64,000 nt of DNA from Azadirachta indica (Eukaryota; Streptophyta; Magnoliopsida; Sapindales; Meliaceae), in NCBI GenBank assembly GCA_022749755.1, contig CM040443.1, positions 2,891,191 through 2,955,190 on the forward strand, given 5' to 3'. The translations under genes and the position numbers were made by a program. Under the pieces are notes generated by a model that was not told where the DNA came from, searched no databases, and was given only the letters and a program-made list of their open reading frames with translations. How positions within the stretch are numbered: the stretch's first letter is position 1; the number at the start of each line of letters is the position of its first letter. Positions 1 through 12,812 of this stretch are shown here, piece by piece.

Positions 1-1934
1 AACAAGCAAAGAGTAAATGAAACAAGAGTACCAAGTTTAGGTGGTCTGGCAAAATCCAACCAATATTGATAAGGCATAAACCAGATGTCTGTGGAAAACA
101 AAGAGTAATAGAACAAAACCCAGTTGTTAAGGTTTATCACAAACCTAAGCTAGAACCATATAACCCTCATCTCTGCTAATACATTCAGACTCTTCACACA
201 CAAATTTCTCTCTGTATCAATTTTTTTTCTCTTTTCTCTTGGGTTCTTTTACTCTCTGCTTCTGTTTATTTTTCTCTTCTTTTTCCACTTATCAAACAGT
301 GAAATTAGCTTGCTGCGAAAGGATGAGTGTCTGCAATGTGGCCATTTTTCTTTTTGCATGTCAACAAGTTAAATGAGGTTTTTAGTTTATGGTAACTTGA
401 GTTTCAAAGCAGTGTACCTGTATTATCTGCAACTTAACATATCAGTTCTTCTATTTTCTTGTGACTTCAACAAGTTGAATGAGATTCTAATTTAAGCCTA
501 TTTATTGGCAGACTGGCGGGCTATCATTGTTTCCAATTTCGAGCTCTATACAATTGGTTAAGATGGCAAGAAAACAGAAACATTGTACAAATTGTTGAGA
601 GGGCAGAAAAATGCTATCAATGTGCTCCCTGTTTGCCCTGTTTCGAGTCATGGACCCTTTGTTCTCATGAACCGTATAGGCCAATCATTTTGCATATGAA
701 ATGGCTTCAAATTTGAATCTTGTTTAGCTGACAGGAAACTAGCAGCTCAAACCTTCAAGAAATCAGTGACTATAACAAGCAGCTGTCCATTTGGTAAATC
801 GTAGCTAGTAGTAGTCCATCTGTCTGTGTCTAGATTGGCCTTAAATTTGAAATCTCCTTCAACTTGTTCAGCAGTTGAAAAACAGAACCATTTCACACTA
901 AACTTTTTTACAGTTTACACTATTCTATCAACTCAGACAATTAAAACTCGTGAGAAAATTATTTCCCTTTGAGATCATTTTGCTGCTGAAGCATTTGTAC
1001 ACTGTATTTCGGCTCCCACAATGTTTTGTTTTCTTGTTGCCTTAATAAGATAAAATAAGATTGAATATAAGCCATTTTAGTAGTAACTGATTGCAATTAT
1101 GATCTATTACTTGACACTTTCTAAATGACAATGTTCACTGCAGTGGGTTGAAAATCTTTCATGCTTTTCGTCCAATAAATTTCTCAGAAACCTATCTGTA
1201 TTAGCTTCTGTTTGGAGCTTAATCTGTTCTATGAATGTCTGATGGAAAGAACAATGCATCAAGTTTCATGTTGTCATATTATCTTTTGTTATGGTGGTCT
1301 GGTAGGAATTGGCTTTAATCCAGTTCCTTGTGTAACATAATGGAAAGAAAAGATGTATGAAAATTTACTTTTTAACTCTTGGTGATGATTGTAACTGAAC
1401 TGAATTTGGATCCATAAAAATACAGGATTCAAATCATGCCTAACTTTTTCTGTTTTATTAACAATATTCCTTTTATATGTTATCTTCCCTTTCGCATATT
1501 TTCTATGTTGGTATGTCTTTGTGATGAGGTGTCCATATCCTTTATTAATCTTTATGGTGTGTGGAGTGTTTCAAACCAGATTGCTGAACGTATCTGCATT
1601 GTCTTTTTCAAATAATCACTGATTTCTCATAGGTTATTAAAGATCTATTAGCAATTCATAGTTGGAACATACTAAAATTCCATATATGACATCAATGCAA
1701 ATTCATAGATCAACTCAAAGAAATTATTATTATTATTATTATTATTTATCTGCATTGGAATATCTAACTTGATCTTTTTCTTTTTCCCCTTTTTGTGTTT
1801 CCATTTTGTTTTAGGGGGTTGTAAAAGAGCTGGGTGGGGCTTCCTCCCCTTCCCCCCGCCCTTCGTTATCTTTCTATAGTTCACTAAGGATTATTATGTT
1901 TTTTAATCTTATGATTTTGATGTTGTATCTTTAG
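1..1934 (+). other. Partial first intron of NPF copy A
   Basis: No coding exon is visible here. The stretch ends in a pyrimidine tract and TTTAG directly before exon 2 at 1935. It aligns by eye with the first intron of copy C (about 16050-19192) and with 6900-8733, 26870-27270 and 28450-28716. Shared blocks include the 'caatattgat' and 'cataaaccag' stretch near 60, the CT-rich 'ctctgcttctg' stretch near 255, and the 'gaaattagcttgctg' motif at 301. An (ATT)n run lies at about 1722-1746. The matching exon 1 must lie left of the window. Confidence 0.75.
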
Positions 1935-3942
1935 AGTGGAAGCAGTGAAATATACACAGGAGATGGCTCTGTTGACATTAGTGGGAAGCCTGTCCTGAAG
2001 GGGAACACTGGAAATTGGAGAGCATGCCCTTTCATTTTGGGTGATTAATCACTCTTCCTAGTACATATTTTTCTTCAATGATTCTTATTTCTTAACATTT
2101 GTTGTTGAAATACAGGTACTGAATGTTGTGAACGTTTGGCCTACTATGGAATCGCGCTTAATCTTATTTCTTATCTTACCAATGAACTACACAAAGGAAA
2201 TTTGTCTGCTGCAAGAAATATTACCACCTGGCAAGGCACTTGCTATCTTGCACCTCTTCTTGGAGCTATCATTGCTGATGCTTACTGGGGAAAATATTGG
2301 ACCATCGCTGCCTTCTCCACAATTTACTTTATCGTGATTCACTACTCTATCTGCTCCTATCCTTTTGTTTGCCTGTCTTTTGCAATATTTGTTGCGGATC
2401 TTTTGTGACATAAAAGTTTTTATTGTTATAGGGAATGTGCACATTGACTCTCTCAGCATCGGTTCCTGCATTGAAGCCTGCTGAATGTGTGGGTTCTATA
2501 TGCCCTTCAGCTACTCCAGCTCAGTATGCTGTATTCTTCTTTGGCCTTTATCTGATTGCACTTGGTGCTGGTGGGATTAAACCATGTGGTTTCGTCCTTT
2601 GGGGCAGATCAGTTTGATGATACTGATCCTAAAGAAAGAGTAAAGAAGGGATCCTTCTTCAACTGGTTTTATTTCACTGTCAACATTGGTGCCCTGATAT
2701 CAAGTAGTTTTCTTGTGTGGATCCAAGCAAATGCTGGGTGGGGAATAGGATTTGGAATTCCTTCATTGTTTATGGGCATTGCCATTGTGAGTTTCTTTGC
2801 AGCCACTCCACTCTATAGATTTCAGAGACCAGGGGGAAGCCCTATTACAAGAATGTGTCAGGTTCTGGTTGCTTCTGTTCGTAAGTGGAATTTGGAGGTG
2901 CCTCAAGACAGTAGTCTCCTGTATGAAACTCAAGACAAAACGTCTGCCATTGAAGGAAGTCGGAAGATAGAGCATACTGATGAACTCAAGTAATGATTTT
3001 TCCTTCTCTTGTTTCCCCTGAACTCAAATAGTGCACTGGATTCTTAACTACTATTCCATCTCACTGATTTATTTTTCTCATAGCAAAACCTTATTCGCTA
3101 CCGTTCCTACTTTTTGCAGATGCCTTGATAAAGCTGCTATACTTTCTGAGGCTGAGATCAAAATCGGGGATTTTTCCAATCCATGGATGCTTTGTACTGT
3201 AACACAGGTGGAGGAATTGAAAATTTTGGTGCGTATGTTTCCCATCTGGGCTACTGGAATCATCTTTTATGCTGCACAGGCCCAAATGCCTACCATGTTT
3301 GTAGAGCAAGGGATGATGATGGACACATCAATTGGTTCTTTCACCATTCCTCCTGTTTCTCTCGTTACTTTTGACATTGTCAGTGTCATACTCTGGGTCC
3401 CATTCTATGATACCATCATCGTCCCCGTTGCAAGGAAGTTCACAGGCAAAGAGAGGGGATTCTCAGAGTTGCAACGCATGGGAATTGGCCTCTTTATTTC
3501 AATTATATGCATGCTGGCAGCTGCTATGGTGGAGATCAATCGATTGCAGCTTGCAAGAGAGATTGGTCTGGTTGACAAACACGTCGCTGTTCCACTTAGT
3601 ATCTTATGGCAAATACCTCAATTTTTCTTGTTCGGTGCTGCAGAGGTATTTATATCTATTGGACAACTTGAGTTCTTCTATGATCAATCTCCAGATGCTA
3701 TGCGGAGCTTTTGCAGTGCGCTATCACTTCTAACAGTATCATTGGGCAATTACCTGAGCTCTTTTATGTTGACACTGGTAACTTACTTAACAAGTCCTGG
3801 TGGAAAACCAGGATGGATTCCAGATAACTTGAACGAGGGTCATCTTGATTACTTTTTCTTGTTTCTAGCAGGATTAAGCTTCTTCAACTTGTTGGTTTAT
3901 GTTGTTTGTGCCAAAAGCTACAAGCAGAAGAAGGCTTCTTAA
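1935..3942 (+). CDS. NPF8-type di/tripeptide transporter, copy A, exons 2-5 (frameshifted)
   Basis: A proton-coupled oligopeptide transporter (POT/PTR family, NPF subfamily 8, similar to Arabidopsis PTR1/PTR5), an integral membrane protein of 12 helices that would import di- and tripeptides. Exons: 1935-2040, 2116-2333, 2432-2989 and 3120-3942, all with GT-AG borders and matching phases. Visible marks are the helix-1 ExxER motif ([10 protein letters not shown]), the GGIKPC stretch, the PTR signature around [14 protein letters not shown], and the C-terminal YKQKKAS ending as in PTR1. Exon sizes equal those of copy C except that exon 4 is one base longer. The extra G, in GTGG near 2586-2589, shifts the frame at GGIKPC and gives a stop at 2617, so the sequence as given encodes only about a third of the protein. 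Downstream exons show no further damage, so a consensus error is possible. Exon 1 and the promoter are outside the window. Confidence 0.9.
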
Positions 3943-6084
3943 ATTTATTAGAAAAAGATATATCAGTAGTCGTTTTCTTGAAATTGTCTAGCAATAGAAA
4001 TGTTGTGTACATAAAACCTACAGTTCCATAGTCCTGCAATCTGCCCGAAGAGTCAAAAGTTGATGGTGTAAAATGATATAGGGTTTACTTTCATTGTAAT
4101 TATTTCATGTTTATTGAAATTCTGTTTCTGCTTTCTGAGCAAATGTTTGATAGAACATGTTGAAGAGATTTTGATGGAAGCATATGAAGTATAATTAAGA
4201 AAACATAAATTTTGATATGTAATCAAATTTATTACAAAAACCTATGTTGCATTAGGCTTGTTCAAGCGTAACATGTTGTGCCTGAACTCAAAATTTTAGT
4301 ACAACATAAAGAATAGAATGTATCCATGATGTGTTGTTACACTAAACAAACTAGATCATACAAACATATGGGCCATTTTTTAGCTAATGTCTCCTTCGTT
4401 TACACATGATAAAATTTTAATAGCATCCTAAATTTGAGTGCAATTTAATTTATTTTATTTATAATAATGCTTGAGATATAAATGTTTATATAAATTCTAT
4501 TCTTATAATAGCATAACATTCTTATATATCTGTCACACGTACCATCTAATTTATTATTTTTAAATTCTACAAAATTTCTTCTACTCACGTAAATAATAAG
4601 AGAATAAAATATGTGATAATAATATAATATTATTACATTAATTTGTATATATAGCTGATTTTGTACAAGAGTTTGCATGTGTAGCCTCACCTTTTATTTT
4701 AAATATGACAAGGTAAACTAAAAATAATTGTGTTATTTAATTACTCTTAAATTATTTTTTGTAAGGTTCTAATTTATCTTAAAGTCGCAATATTTTAATT
4801 CTAAATATATCTAAAGAGACATAAGATTGATATTTTGATGTCTTTTTTCTTAAAATTTATTTTTATTTTCTTTATATTAAGTAATGTAAAGTGATATATT
4901 CAAAAAGAAAAATGAAACAACACCTATTTTTAGGGGGACTTGGTTAATATTAAATAGAAAAATTTTAATCTATAACTTAAATTTAGCAGTAATTTATAAC
5001 TTAAATTTAGGGGGACGTGCTTAATATTTCATCTCAAATAACTTATATATATATATATTTTTAAAAATCAAAGAATTCTTATATTTTTTAAAAAAATCAA
5101 AGAATTCTAATATAGGCTCTCTACAATAAAGAAGATTTAGATTTAGGTTTAGGTTTAATTTGGAAATTTTTGGAAATTATGATTACAGTTTTTTACGGGT
5201 TGTGAGAAATTAGAGAAAGTAAGAACATTTGTGTGTTTTATACTATGAGAGTATTTTGATCCAATTTTTCATTTTTTAGCTGTTTTTGAAAGAAAGTTAT
5301 AACTGTAATTATATGTAAAAAATTGCCTATAAATTTAACTGTGAATTAAAATTCTCCTATTATATAAAATTCAAAACTTTACCACATTTTTTAAAACATT
5401 AAACATAAATTTTAAAACACTCAATTTAAGTATAAAAATTTAAAATATTTAACATAAAATTTAAAATTTTTGATATAAAAGTTTAGATATATGTAACGAA
5501 CGCTTAAAATTCATTATAAAATTAAAAACATGCTACATAAAAACTAAGACTCTACTATAAAACTTTAAAATTCAGTAGAAGTTTTAAAATTTTGAAAATT
5601 AAAATATATAAACAAACATATAACTCGCTATTTGGATTGCAACAAATTATAAAATAATCTAGTAGAATTGTATTGAAGAAATAATCAGCTATAAAAAAAA
5701 TCAATTAATTGTTTCCTAAATTTTATTTTTAAAAGTATTATCAATTTTAAAAATATTTTTTTTAGTGTGCTTGTTGAAATTTAATAATTAAAGAATTATT
5801 TTTGAGGTATATGGTTGAATATTCAAAAATTTAACATAGAAATTGAAAAAGGAAAAAGAAATAAAAACGAGGGGTAAAATTATTCACCTATTTTTTTTGG
5901 ATAGTTTTAAAACTAAAAGTTAGCAAGATTAATCAAGATAATTTTGAATTGGAGCTCTAGATGCTTGGTCATCACAATATACCAAGTTATCGTCCCTAGC
6001 ACTCTTGTTATTATGTCTATTATCTTCCAAAGATTTGGCCACATTGATGCTTCAAGAAAATAAATTGATGTAGAACCCGTAGAT
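3943..6084. other. AT-rich intergenic stretch after NPF copy A
   Basis: The first 200-300 bases are probably the 3' untranslated region of copy A. The rest is strongly AT-rich with many short A and T runs and a (TA)n stretch near 5042-5060. A short direct repeat built around 'taacttaaattta' appears near 4974 and 4997. No gene, RNA or recognisable element was found. Confidence 0.6.
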
Positions 6085-8733
6085 TCAGCCATTTTGTCTG
6101 TACTGAAGTCTAATTATATGTTATAACTGAAACTTCTTAAGCTGGGTTAAGTTGTGCTATGAACTCAGAATTCATCATCAGTTTTTATCGCAACTTGCAT
6201 TCTTATACGAATAATCTGGTACGTTTCTCTTGGCATCAGTAGTCTATTGTATTGCCATTCATTGACTTATTGATGAGATGCTGATGGCAAATAATGAAGA
6301 TCTAGCCATACTCCTTGAAATGAGAAGTTAAGCTTTGTGATTACATTAACAAATCTGGACAGTGCGTTTGACACAAAATCTGTTTCCCACCAAGACGTTA
6401 GGGAAACATCCTTGGAGTCTCCTATTTAGAATATCAAATTATAATCCAGATGTCCTGATTATCAACATTAGGGGTCCAGAGTAGCCTTCAGTTTCCAAGA
6501 CAGTGAACATGATCTTACATTACAAGGTTGAAGTTTCTAGGTATCAGAATGAAAAAATATGAAAATAAAAAGAATTGTTAATGCCACACTTGTGTCTGTG
6601 CAAGTGAATCTATGCTGCTATATGGCTTTGTTAAGGTATTGGACGGGTTGTAAGAATGGCATACATGATACACTATCCTTTATTTTTCCAATGGCTGTAG
6701 GTGACTACTAAGGTAAGCGTACAGAGGTTATGTAGCACTTTTCAGTTAATACTGAAGCATATACAATAGGCTACTCAAATCCACAGTCAGATTATTTGTG
6801 ACAGCAAGCTTTTGAAAATTAATACTGCTGATATACTTTTCTGCTTTGTATTTGCACCACATGGTACGGTTTGGCGAAAACTTCTTTCTGACAGGGCAAA
6901 ACCTGCTAATGGAGATCTATGAGATAATAAAACTACAGAATGAAACAAGCACAAACAATAGAACCAGGTTTATGTGGTCTGGAAAAATGTGCCAATATTG
7001 ATGGGGCATAATCCAGGTCTCTGTGGAAAAGAAAGAATAATGGAACAAGCTGAGTTTAGTCGCAAACCGAAGCGTTGAACCAGGTAAACTCTCTTTTTCT
7101 TGTGACACATTCAAACTCTTGATACAGAAATAGCTGTCTCAAGTTTATGTGGTAAAATCATGCCAATATTGATAATGGAAAACAGATAATAAGAGAACAA
7201 GCCCATTTCTGAAGTTTATTCACAAACCGAAGCCTTGAACCAAGTACACCCTTCTTTCTGCTAACACATTCAAACTCTTGATACAGAAATATCTCTCTAT
7301 CTCAATTGTTTTTTCCTCTTTTTTTTTGGGATCTCTCTTTTACTCTCTGTGTCTGTCTATTTTTTTTTTTTAACCTCTTTCGTCCTCTTCCTTTCACTTA
7401 TCAAGCAGTGAAATTAGCATGCTGCCAAAGCATGAGTTGTGTACATTGCATTTCAGTGACTGCTATGCATCTATTTTTTTTTTTTTGGCCATGTCAACAA
7501 GTTAAAATGAGGTTTGAATTTTAAGCTAATTTGAATTTCAAAGCACTATACCTGTCTTATCGGCAACTTAACAAATCAATGCTTCTATTTTTGTCACTTC
7601 AACAAGTTGAATGACAATTGAACTTAAGCCAATCTATTGGCAGATTATTAGCTCATCATTGTTGAAAAGTTTCAAGCTTCATCCAATTTGTTAAGATGGC
7701 AAGAAAACAGAAGCACTGTTAAAAAATTGTTGACAGCAAAGCACCAACAAAGCAAAGGGGCTATCAATGTGCTCCCCATTTCCCTGTTTGGAGTCATGGA
7801 GGCTTTGTTCTTACAGACAGTAATGGCCAATCATTCTGCAAACGAAATGGATTAAAATTTAAATATTTACTTGTTGGACTGACAAGAAACCAGGAGCATT
7901 TGGTGAAGAAATTTCCAGACCTTCAAGGAAACAGTAACTCAAAGAAGCAGTTGTCCATTTGTTAAGTGGCAGCCAGTTGTGGCCAATCTGTCTGTCTGTC
8001 TTCAGATTGGCTTTAAATTCAAATGTCATTCAACTTGTTCAGACAGTTGGAACAGAAGCATTGCATACTTTGAACTCTTTTGCAGTTTAAACTATTCTCT
8101 CAACTCACACAATTAAAACACCCAAGGGAAAATTATTTTTCTTGTTTTCCTCCTTTTGTCTCATGTACTTTGTAGTTCTGTCTTTATCATTCTTATTCTT
8201 TTTCTTATTCTTAGTATTATTAGTACAACTCCTACAACTGAAATTGTTTTAGCTGCTAAAGCATGCAATTTCAGCTCCCCGAATGCATTTCTGTCACTGA
8301 AATTATTTTAGCTGCTACAGTATGTGTGCAGTGCATTTCTTGTTATCTTAATGAGATGAAATAAGTTTTAATTTATATACCGTTTTAGTAGTAACTGCTT
8401 GCAATTATGGTTTATTACTTAACACTTTTGACATGATGATCTTCATTCAACCTTTCATGCTTTTTATCTGCTGAAGTTTCTCAGCCACCCATGTGTCTGA
8501 GCTTCTGATTATAGTTTAAACTATTGTATGAATGTCTGATGGAAAAATTGCATCAAAGTTTCATGCTGGCATATGATCTTTTGCTGTGGTGGTAAATCAA
8601 TTCCTTGCAGAACATTATGGTCGAAAAAGAGGATGTATGAAAAATAACTTAATTCTCAGTGACAGTAATTGAAATGAATTTGGAACATTAAAAGTAGAAC
8701 ATTCACCATTTTCTATTTTTATGGTATCTTGCT
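6085..8733 (+). pseudogene. NPF remnant copy B: first-intron sequence only
   Basis: This stretch matches the first intron of copy C in order. 6090-6270 matches 14800-14970, 6360-6500 matches about 15850-15990, 6900-7300 matches 16020-16240 and 17040-17260, and 7380-8730 matches 17340-18800. Neither the 17-codon exon 1 nor any of exons 2-5 is present. The module 'gccaatattgat...aaccga' occurs twice in a row (6970-7110 and 7150-7290). The homology stops exactly where the copia LTR starts, at 8734. I infer a once complete NPF gene that lost its exons through deletion and retrotransposon insertion. Confidence 0.75.
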
Positions 8734-10690
8734 TGTTAAAGTTAAAATAAGAATTAGGATTCTATTAATTAAGATTTAAAATAGAATTATTTTTTCCTTC
8801 TTAAAATAGGATTATGTTTTCCTTATTAAGTTTTGTTTTTAATCTACATATACCTTGTAAATTTTTCTTATCAATATAGAAAATCTCTATTGCTCTCTCT
8901 CAATCCGGTATAAAAAGAATTGGAGAACCTAACCCTGGCTACGTAACTGTAGCGTGGGTACTATTCACAGTACTGTAGCGAGTGTACTATTTTAGGATTA
9001 CTGATACGGTTGCTCTTTCATCTCCCATTTCTCTTGGAATTGGCGTATCAATTACTGTCCTCAAATTAAATGAGGATAATTATCTCTTATGATAAAAAGT
9101 GGTAGAAAAATACTCGACTGCTTAAGGCAAGGAAAAATTTTTGACTGACGATCCTCCAAAGAAAGAATCAAAGGAATACTCGATATGATGGTGAAATAGT
9201 TTGGAACAATCGATTGCCTCTAGCACAATGTGGATTGATACAACGAAAGAGTTATGGGAATTTCTTCGAGATAGTTATGAGCAAGCCAAAAATCTATCTA
9301 AGATGTGTTATACTTATGCTGCGTTCTTTTCTTGTGAGCAAGGTGATAAGTCATTGAGTGAACATTATGGGATACTTCAAAGATTGTGGAGAGAACTTAA
9401 TTCTTATCATCCTTTTACTACTGATGCAAGGACACTTGGAAAGCAACAAGAAGAAATACTGGTAGCAAAGTTTCTTTCTAGTGCAAATCCTATTTATGAG
9501 AGTGCCAGGAATAACATCTTGTCAGAAAAAGGATTTCCCACCATAAAACAAGTGTATGCTCGTTTTCAGAAGGTGACTACTCCAAATAAACCTCATCAAG
9601 AAACATCTGTACTTGCATCCACTTGTAGTAGTGGACGAGGTAGAGGACGTGGTAGAGGACAAGAAGGTCATTTCCTTTGTAATCATCTTTCTTAAAAGTG
9701 TTGGGAAAAATTTGGAAAACCAAAGTAGACTAATCAAAGTCATCACAGTCGGAAGGAAAACCCTTGTGCACCTACAGTTTCCTTTTCTGGTAGTTTTGAG
9801 AAATCTCATGTGCCATTATTTGGGGAAGGTAGTCATCAACCTGCTCCAAGTAACTAGCCAATTAATGGGTACTTCAGTTTGTTTTTTTTTTTTTCCTTCT
9901 AATTCTACTCTCTTGATAATTGATTCTGGGGCTACATCTTATATGACTAATAATAAATATGTCTTTAGTTCTTATTTTTCATTTTATAAATCATATTTTG
10001 TAAATTCTTGGTAGATGATTCTAAAACTGATGTTATGGGAGTAGGAACTGTTTTTGCTAATGTTATTCTTAATTTTTCCTCGGTTCTTTATATGCCTAAA
10101 TTTTTTATCAATCTTTTATCAGTTAATCAGATAACTAAAAATTTAAATTATTAAGTCACATTTTTTTTTATGTTATTGTATCTTTTGGGATCTTGGTATG
10201 AAAAAGATGATTAATTGAGGATGCGAAATGAATAAAGTGTATCACCTTTCTGATTCATTGCAAAGCAATGACACTACAAACTAGACATTCTCCTTCTTAA
10301 TTCCTTGAACGAATGAATTTACTTGATATTAGTGTGGGTTATGTCAATTAAGTAAATGTTATCATATCTCTTTTCTTGGATGAGTCAATAAGTTAGTTTG
10401 CATTTTTTTAATTGCTTTATTTTAATGTCTCTAATCCATGTTGAATTTCTAATTTTCATGATTTTAAATATTGTGTTCTTTGTTGATGATCATTCCCGTG
10501 CTATATGGATATATCCTTTAAAGGAACAATGAAAAGTCTCTAGCGTATGTTAATAATTTTTTAATAAAAAAACACTCAAATTGGTATCTATAAAGTTTTC
10601 GTTCTAACAATTGCTAAGATAGTGTATTCTACAAAATTTAACAAGTGTAGAGTGACTCTATTTTGATACACATTCTTTACCCGATTCTCT
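8734..10690 (+). mobile_element. Degenerate, 3'-truncated Ty1-copia retrotransposon
   Basis: A short LTR (8734-8902, starting TGTTAAA and ending CTCTCA) is followed at 8903 by ATCCGGTATAAAAAG, a decayed primer-binding site of the initiator-tRNA-Met type. The gag piece (9201-9695) has the UBN2 pattern: KELWEFLRDSY, YTYAAFFSCEQGDKSLSEHY, then a Gly/Arg-rich tail. After a frame shift, LIIDSGATSYMTN (about 9913-9960) is the aspartic-protease motif and VLYMPKFFINLLSVNQIT (about 10085-10135) the usual stretch after it. FFVDDHSRAIWIYPLKEQ (10476-10529) is an integrase-core motif ending in a stop. No reverse transcriptase or 3' LTR was found. Many stops and shifts show that it is dead. Confidence 0.85.
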
Positions 10691-12540
10691 ATTTTCTTAT
10701 TTATTTATATTAAATGCTAATTAAAAATATCATTAACATATTATGATATTATTTATGTATAATAACTATATTAAAATTATAAATTTGACTACTTGATAAA
10801 ATAAAAATATTATAAATTATAAATTTTTAATTAAATATTGTCCACATATTTTTTATTTTAAAAATAACATATCATTATATCTATATATATATACATATAT
10901 ATATATATATAGAAGAATAGAGTAGGAATAAGTTAGGAAGTATTAAATCATTATCCACTCTATTAATAATATTGGGATTAATATTCTCTAATTCCCCATC
11001 ATATCATTCAAAATTCTCATAAGATCCCATATCCATAAGGAATTGTATGAAGCAATCTTTAGCTTTTCCCATATCAGTTGAAAAAAGTTATCTATAGTTT
11101 TTAAGCAATGTCCAAAGGCATGGTTAGAGGAACTTAGTAGTGTAGCAATATCTCTCAATTTTAAAAAATTGGCAATATTATCTGTCTTTGTACAACATAC
11201 TTACTTCATTAGGCACAATTATTCTTTTGGGGATGTGCTTTTGTTTATAGCACTGCGCTACATTATTTCACTGCACTGCATAAAAATCTAATAATCTCAT
11301 GTTTGGCCCCAAAATTAAAGGGGCTTATACTTTATAAAATTACAAAATATTATTAAACTGCTATAATCCATCACTCAAACATTAGTGAGGATTATACCGA
11401 TAATTAAAATAGTGAATAAAGATTTCAGTAATATCTAAAATGGCACCAAAGCTTGATGCAGTTCGGCGGTTAGTGACAGTCCAATTATGATTAAATAATT
11501 TTAAATTTTAAATTATTAAAAAATAATATTAAATAATTAAATAATAAAAATTAAATTATTAAGAAAAATAAATTATTAAGTAATTAAATAATAAGAAATA
11601 ATTTTTACATATTCAATATTTTACGACACAAATTATATTAATTGATTGGAATTTATTATGGTATTTCAAGGCATTTTCTATCCCATACATTCAGCGGATA
11701 ACAAACTTGGTTTTTTTTTTTTTAAACTTTTAGTTTAAAAAGACATTATTAGAGTTTATCAAAATTTGGTATCCTCTTGAGTATTTGAACGTATTTAGAT
11801 TTTAATATATTAACAAATTATTTTGTTTTAACAACTTATAATACTTGAATGACAAATGGTGGGTTCATAGATTTTGCCTTCAACTTATCATAAACTACTT
11901 ATAACAGTTTATTATAGGGACAAACAATTAAAATAATAAAGAATATATTAGAATTAAAAATAATTATAAAGATAAAGTAAAAAGTAATAACTTAAAGACT
12001 GTATAAAATAATAATTAACTAACGAACAAGAATCATTGCTGAAAATAGCTAATGCTACTTATACAATATTATTTTATTACTATTAAACGGCAGCAGTTGG
12101 ATCAAACTTTTTTAATGAAATAATTTAATATTATTTAGTATAAATTTATGTTAAAGAAAAAATTGATGTGTTGACGAAAAGAAAGCAGTTTCCGTAATAT
12201 AAACTAAAAAATGGTTAGAAAAGAGAAATAATATTTTTGGATGTATTTTTAGTGATTTATCAAATTTAATTAATATTTAATTAATTAAAGAAGAATTTTT
12301 AACAATAATCAATAGTAGTTATTAATTTTTTTAAATGATCACTATATAATATATATTATAAAAATAATTACTTTAAACTAAAATATTCTTATAAAAATTT
12401 TTTAAAAAATGATCATCAAATATATTCACGTAAAGATATTTTGATTCAAAAAAATTTAAAATAATTATTTTTAAAAATATTTTAAATAGTAATTATTATT
12501 AAAAATTTATTTTAAATATTAGTCATTTTCGTTAAATTTA
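10691..12540. other. AT-rich intergenic stretch
   Basis: Very AT-rich, with a (TA)n run near 10881-10911 and many A/T homopolymers. The few ordinary-composition patches (for example 11000-11300) do not translate into anything recognised. The left limit of the copy C duplication unit is probably near 12520-12545, where similarity to 25575-25610 begins. Confidence 0.55.
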
Positions 12541-12812
12541 CTTAATTAAATTACTCGAAAGTATAAAATAAAATAACAACGTGGACAATTCTTTTTTAAA
12601 AATTTGATGGGCAGATGGGCTAGTGGGCCACTACTTAGCTGTGGTGGGGCCAACCTCTGAATTGGGCTACTGGTGTGCGGACAATAATCAAACCTGTCGC
12701 TGCGTTTCTTACCTTGGGGGACAATCTCAAATCGGAATCAAAACGTGCGCGCTTTTGCTTGGTAGTTAAATGTTATTTTCTTTTTGTCTTTCATCAGCTA
12801 ACTGACTTACGT
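12541..12812 (+). promoter_or_regulatory. Conserved upstream block of NPF copy C
   Basis: This block is shared with the region upstream of copy D (25575-25990). Shared pieces include 'aatttgatgggcag' (about 12600 and 25648), 'gggccact', 'ccaacctctgaattgggc', and the well kept stretch 12741-12768 (25929-25956 in copy D), which contains ACGTGCGCGC. The GGGCC-type motifs resemble site II elements and GCGCGC resembles a CAMTA-type core; those assignments are inference. The block is now separated from the start codon at 14077 by the inverted-repeat element that follows it. Confidence 0.6.

Noticed and set aside
1672..1884. Minus-strand frame rich in Lys and Asn in the copy A intron
   Set aside because: It is made of an (AAT)n run and A-rich sequence; no gene signal.
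9522..9809. Minus-strand open frame across the copia gag
   Set aside because: Shadow of the gag coding strand; its serine/threonine runs mirror the Gly/Arg-rich tail.
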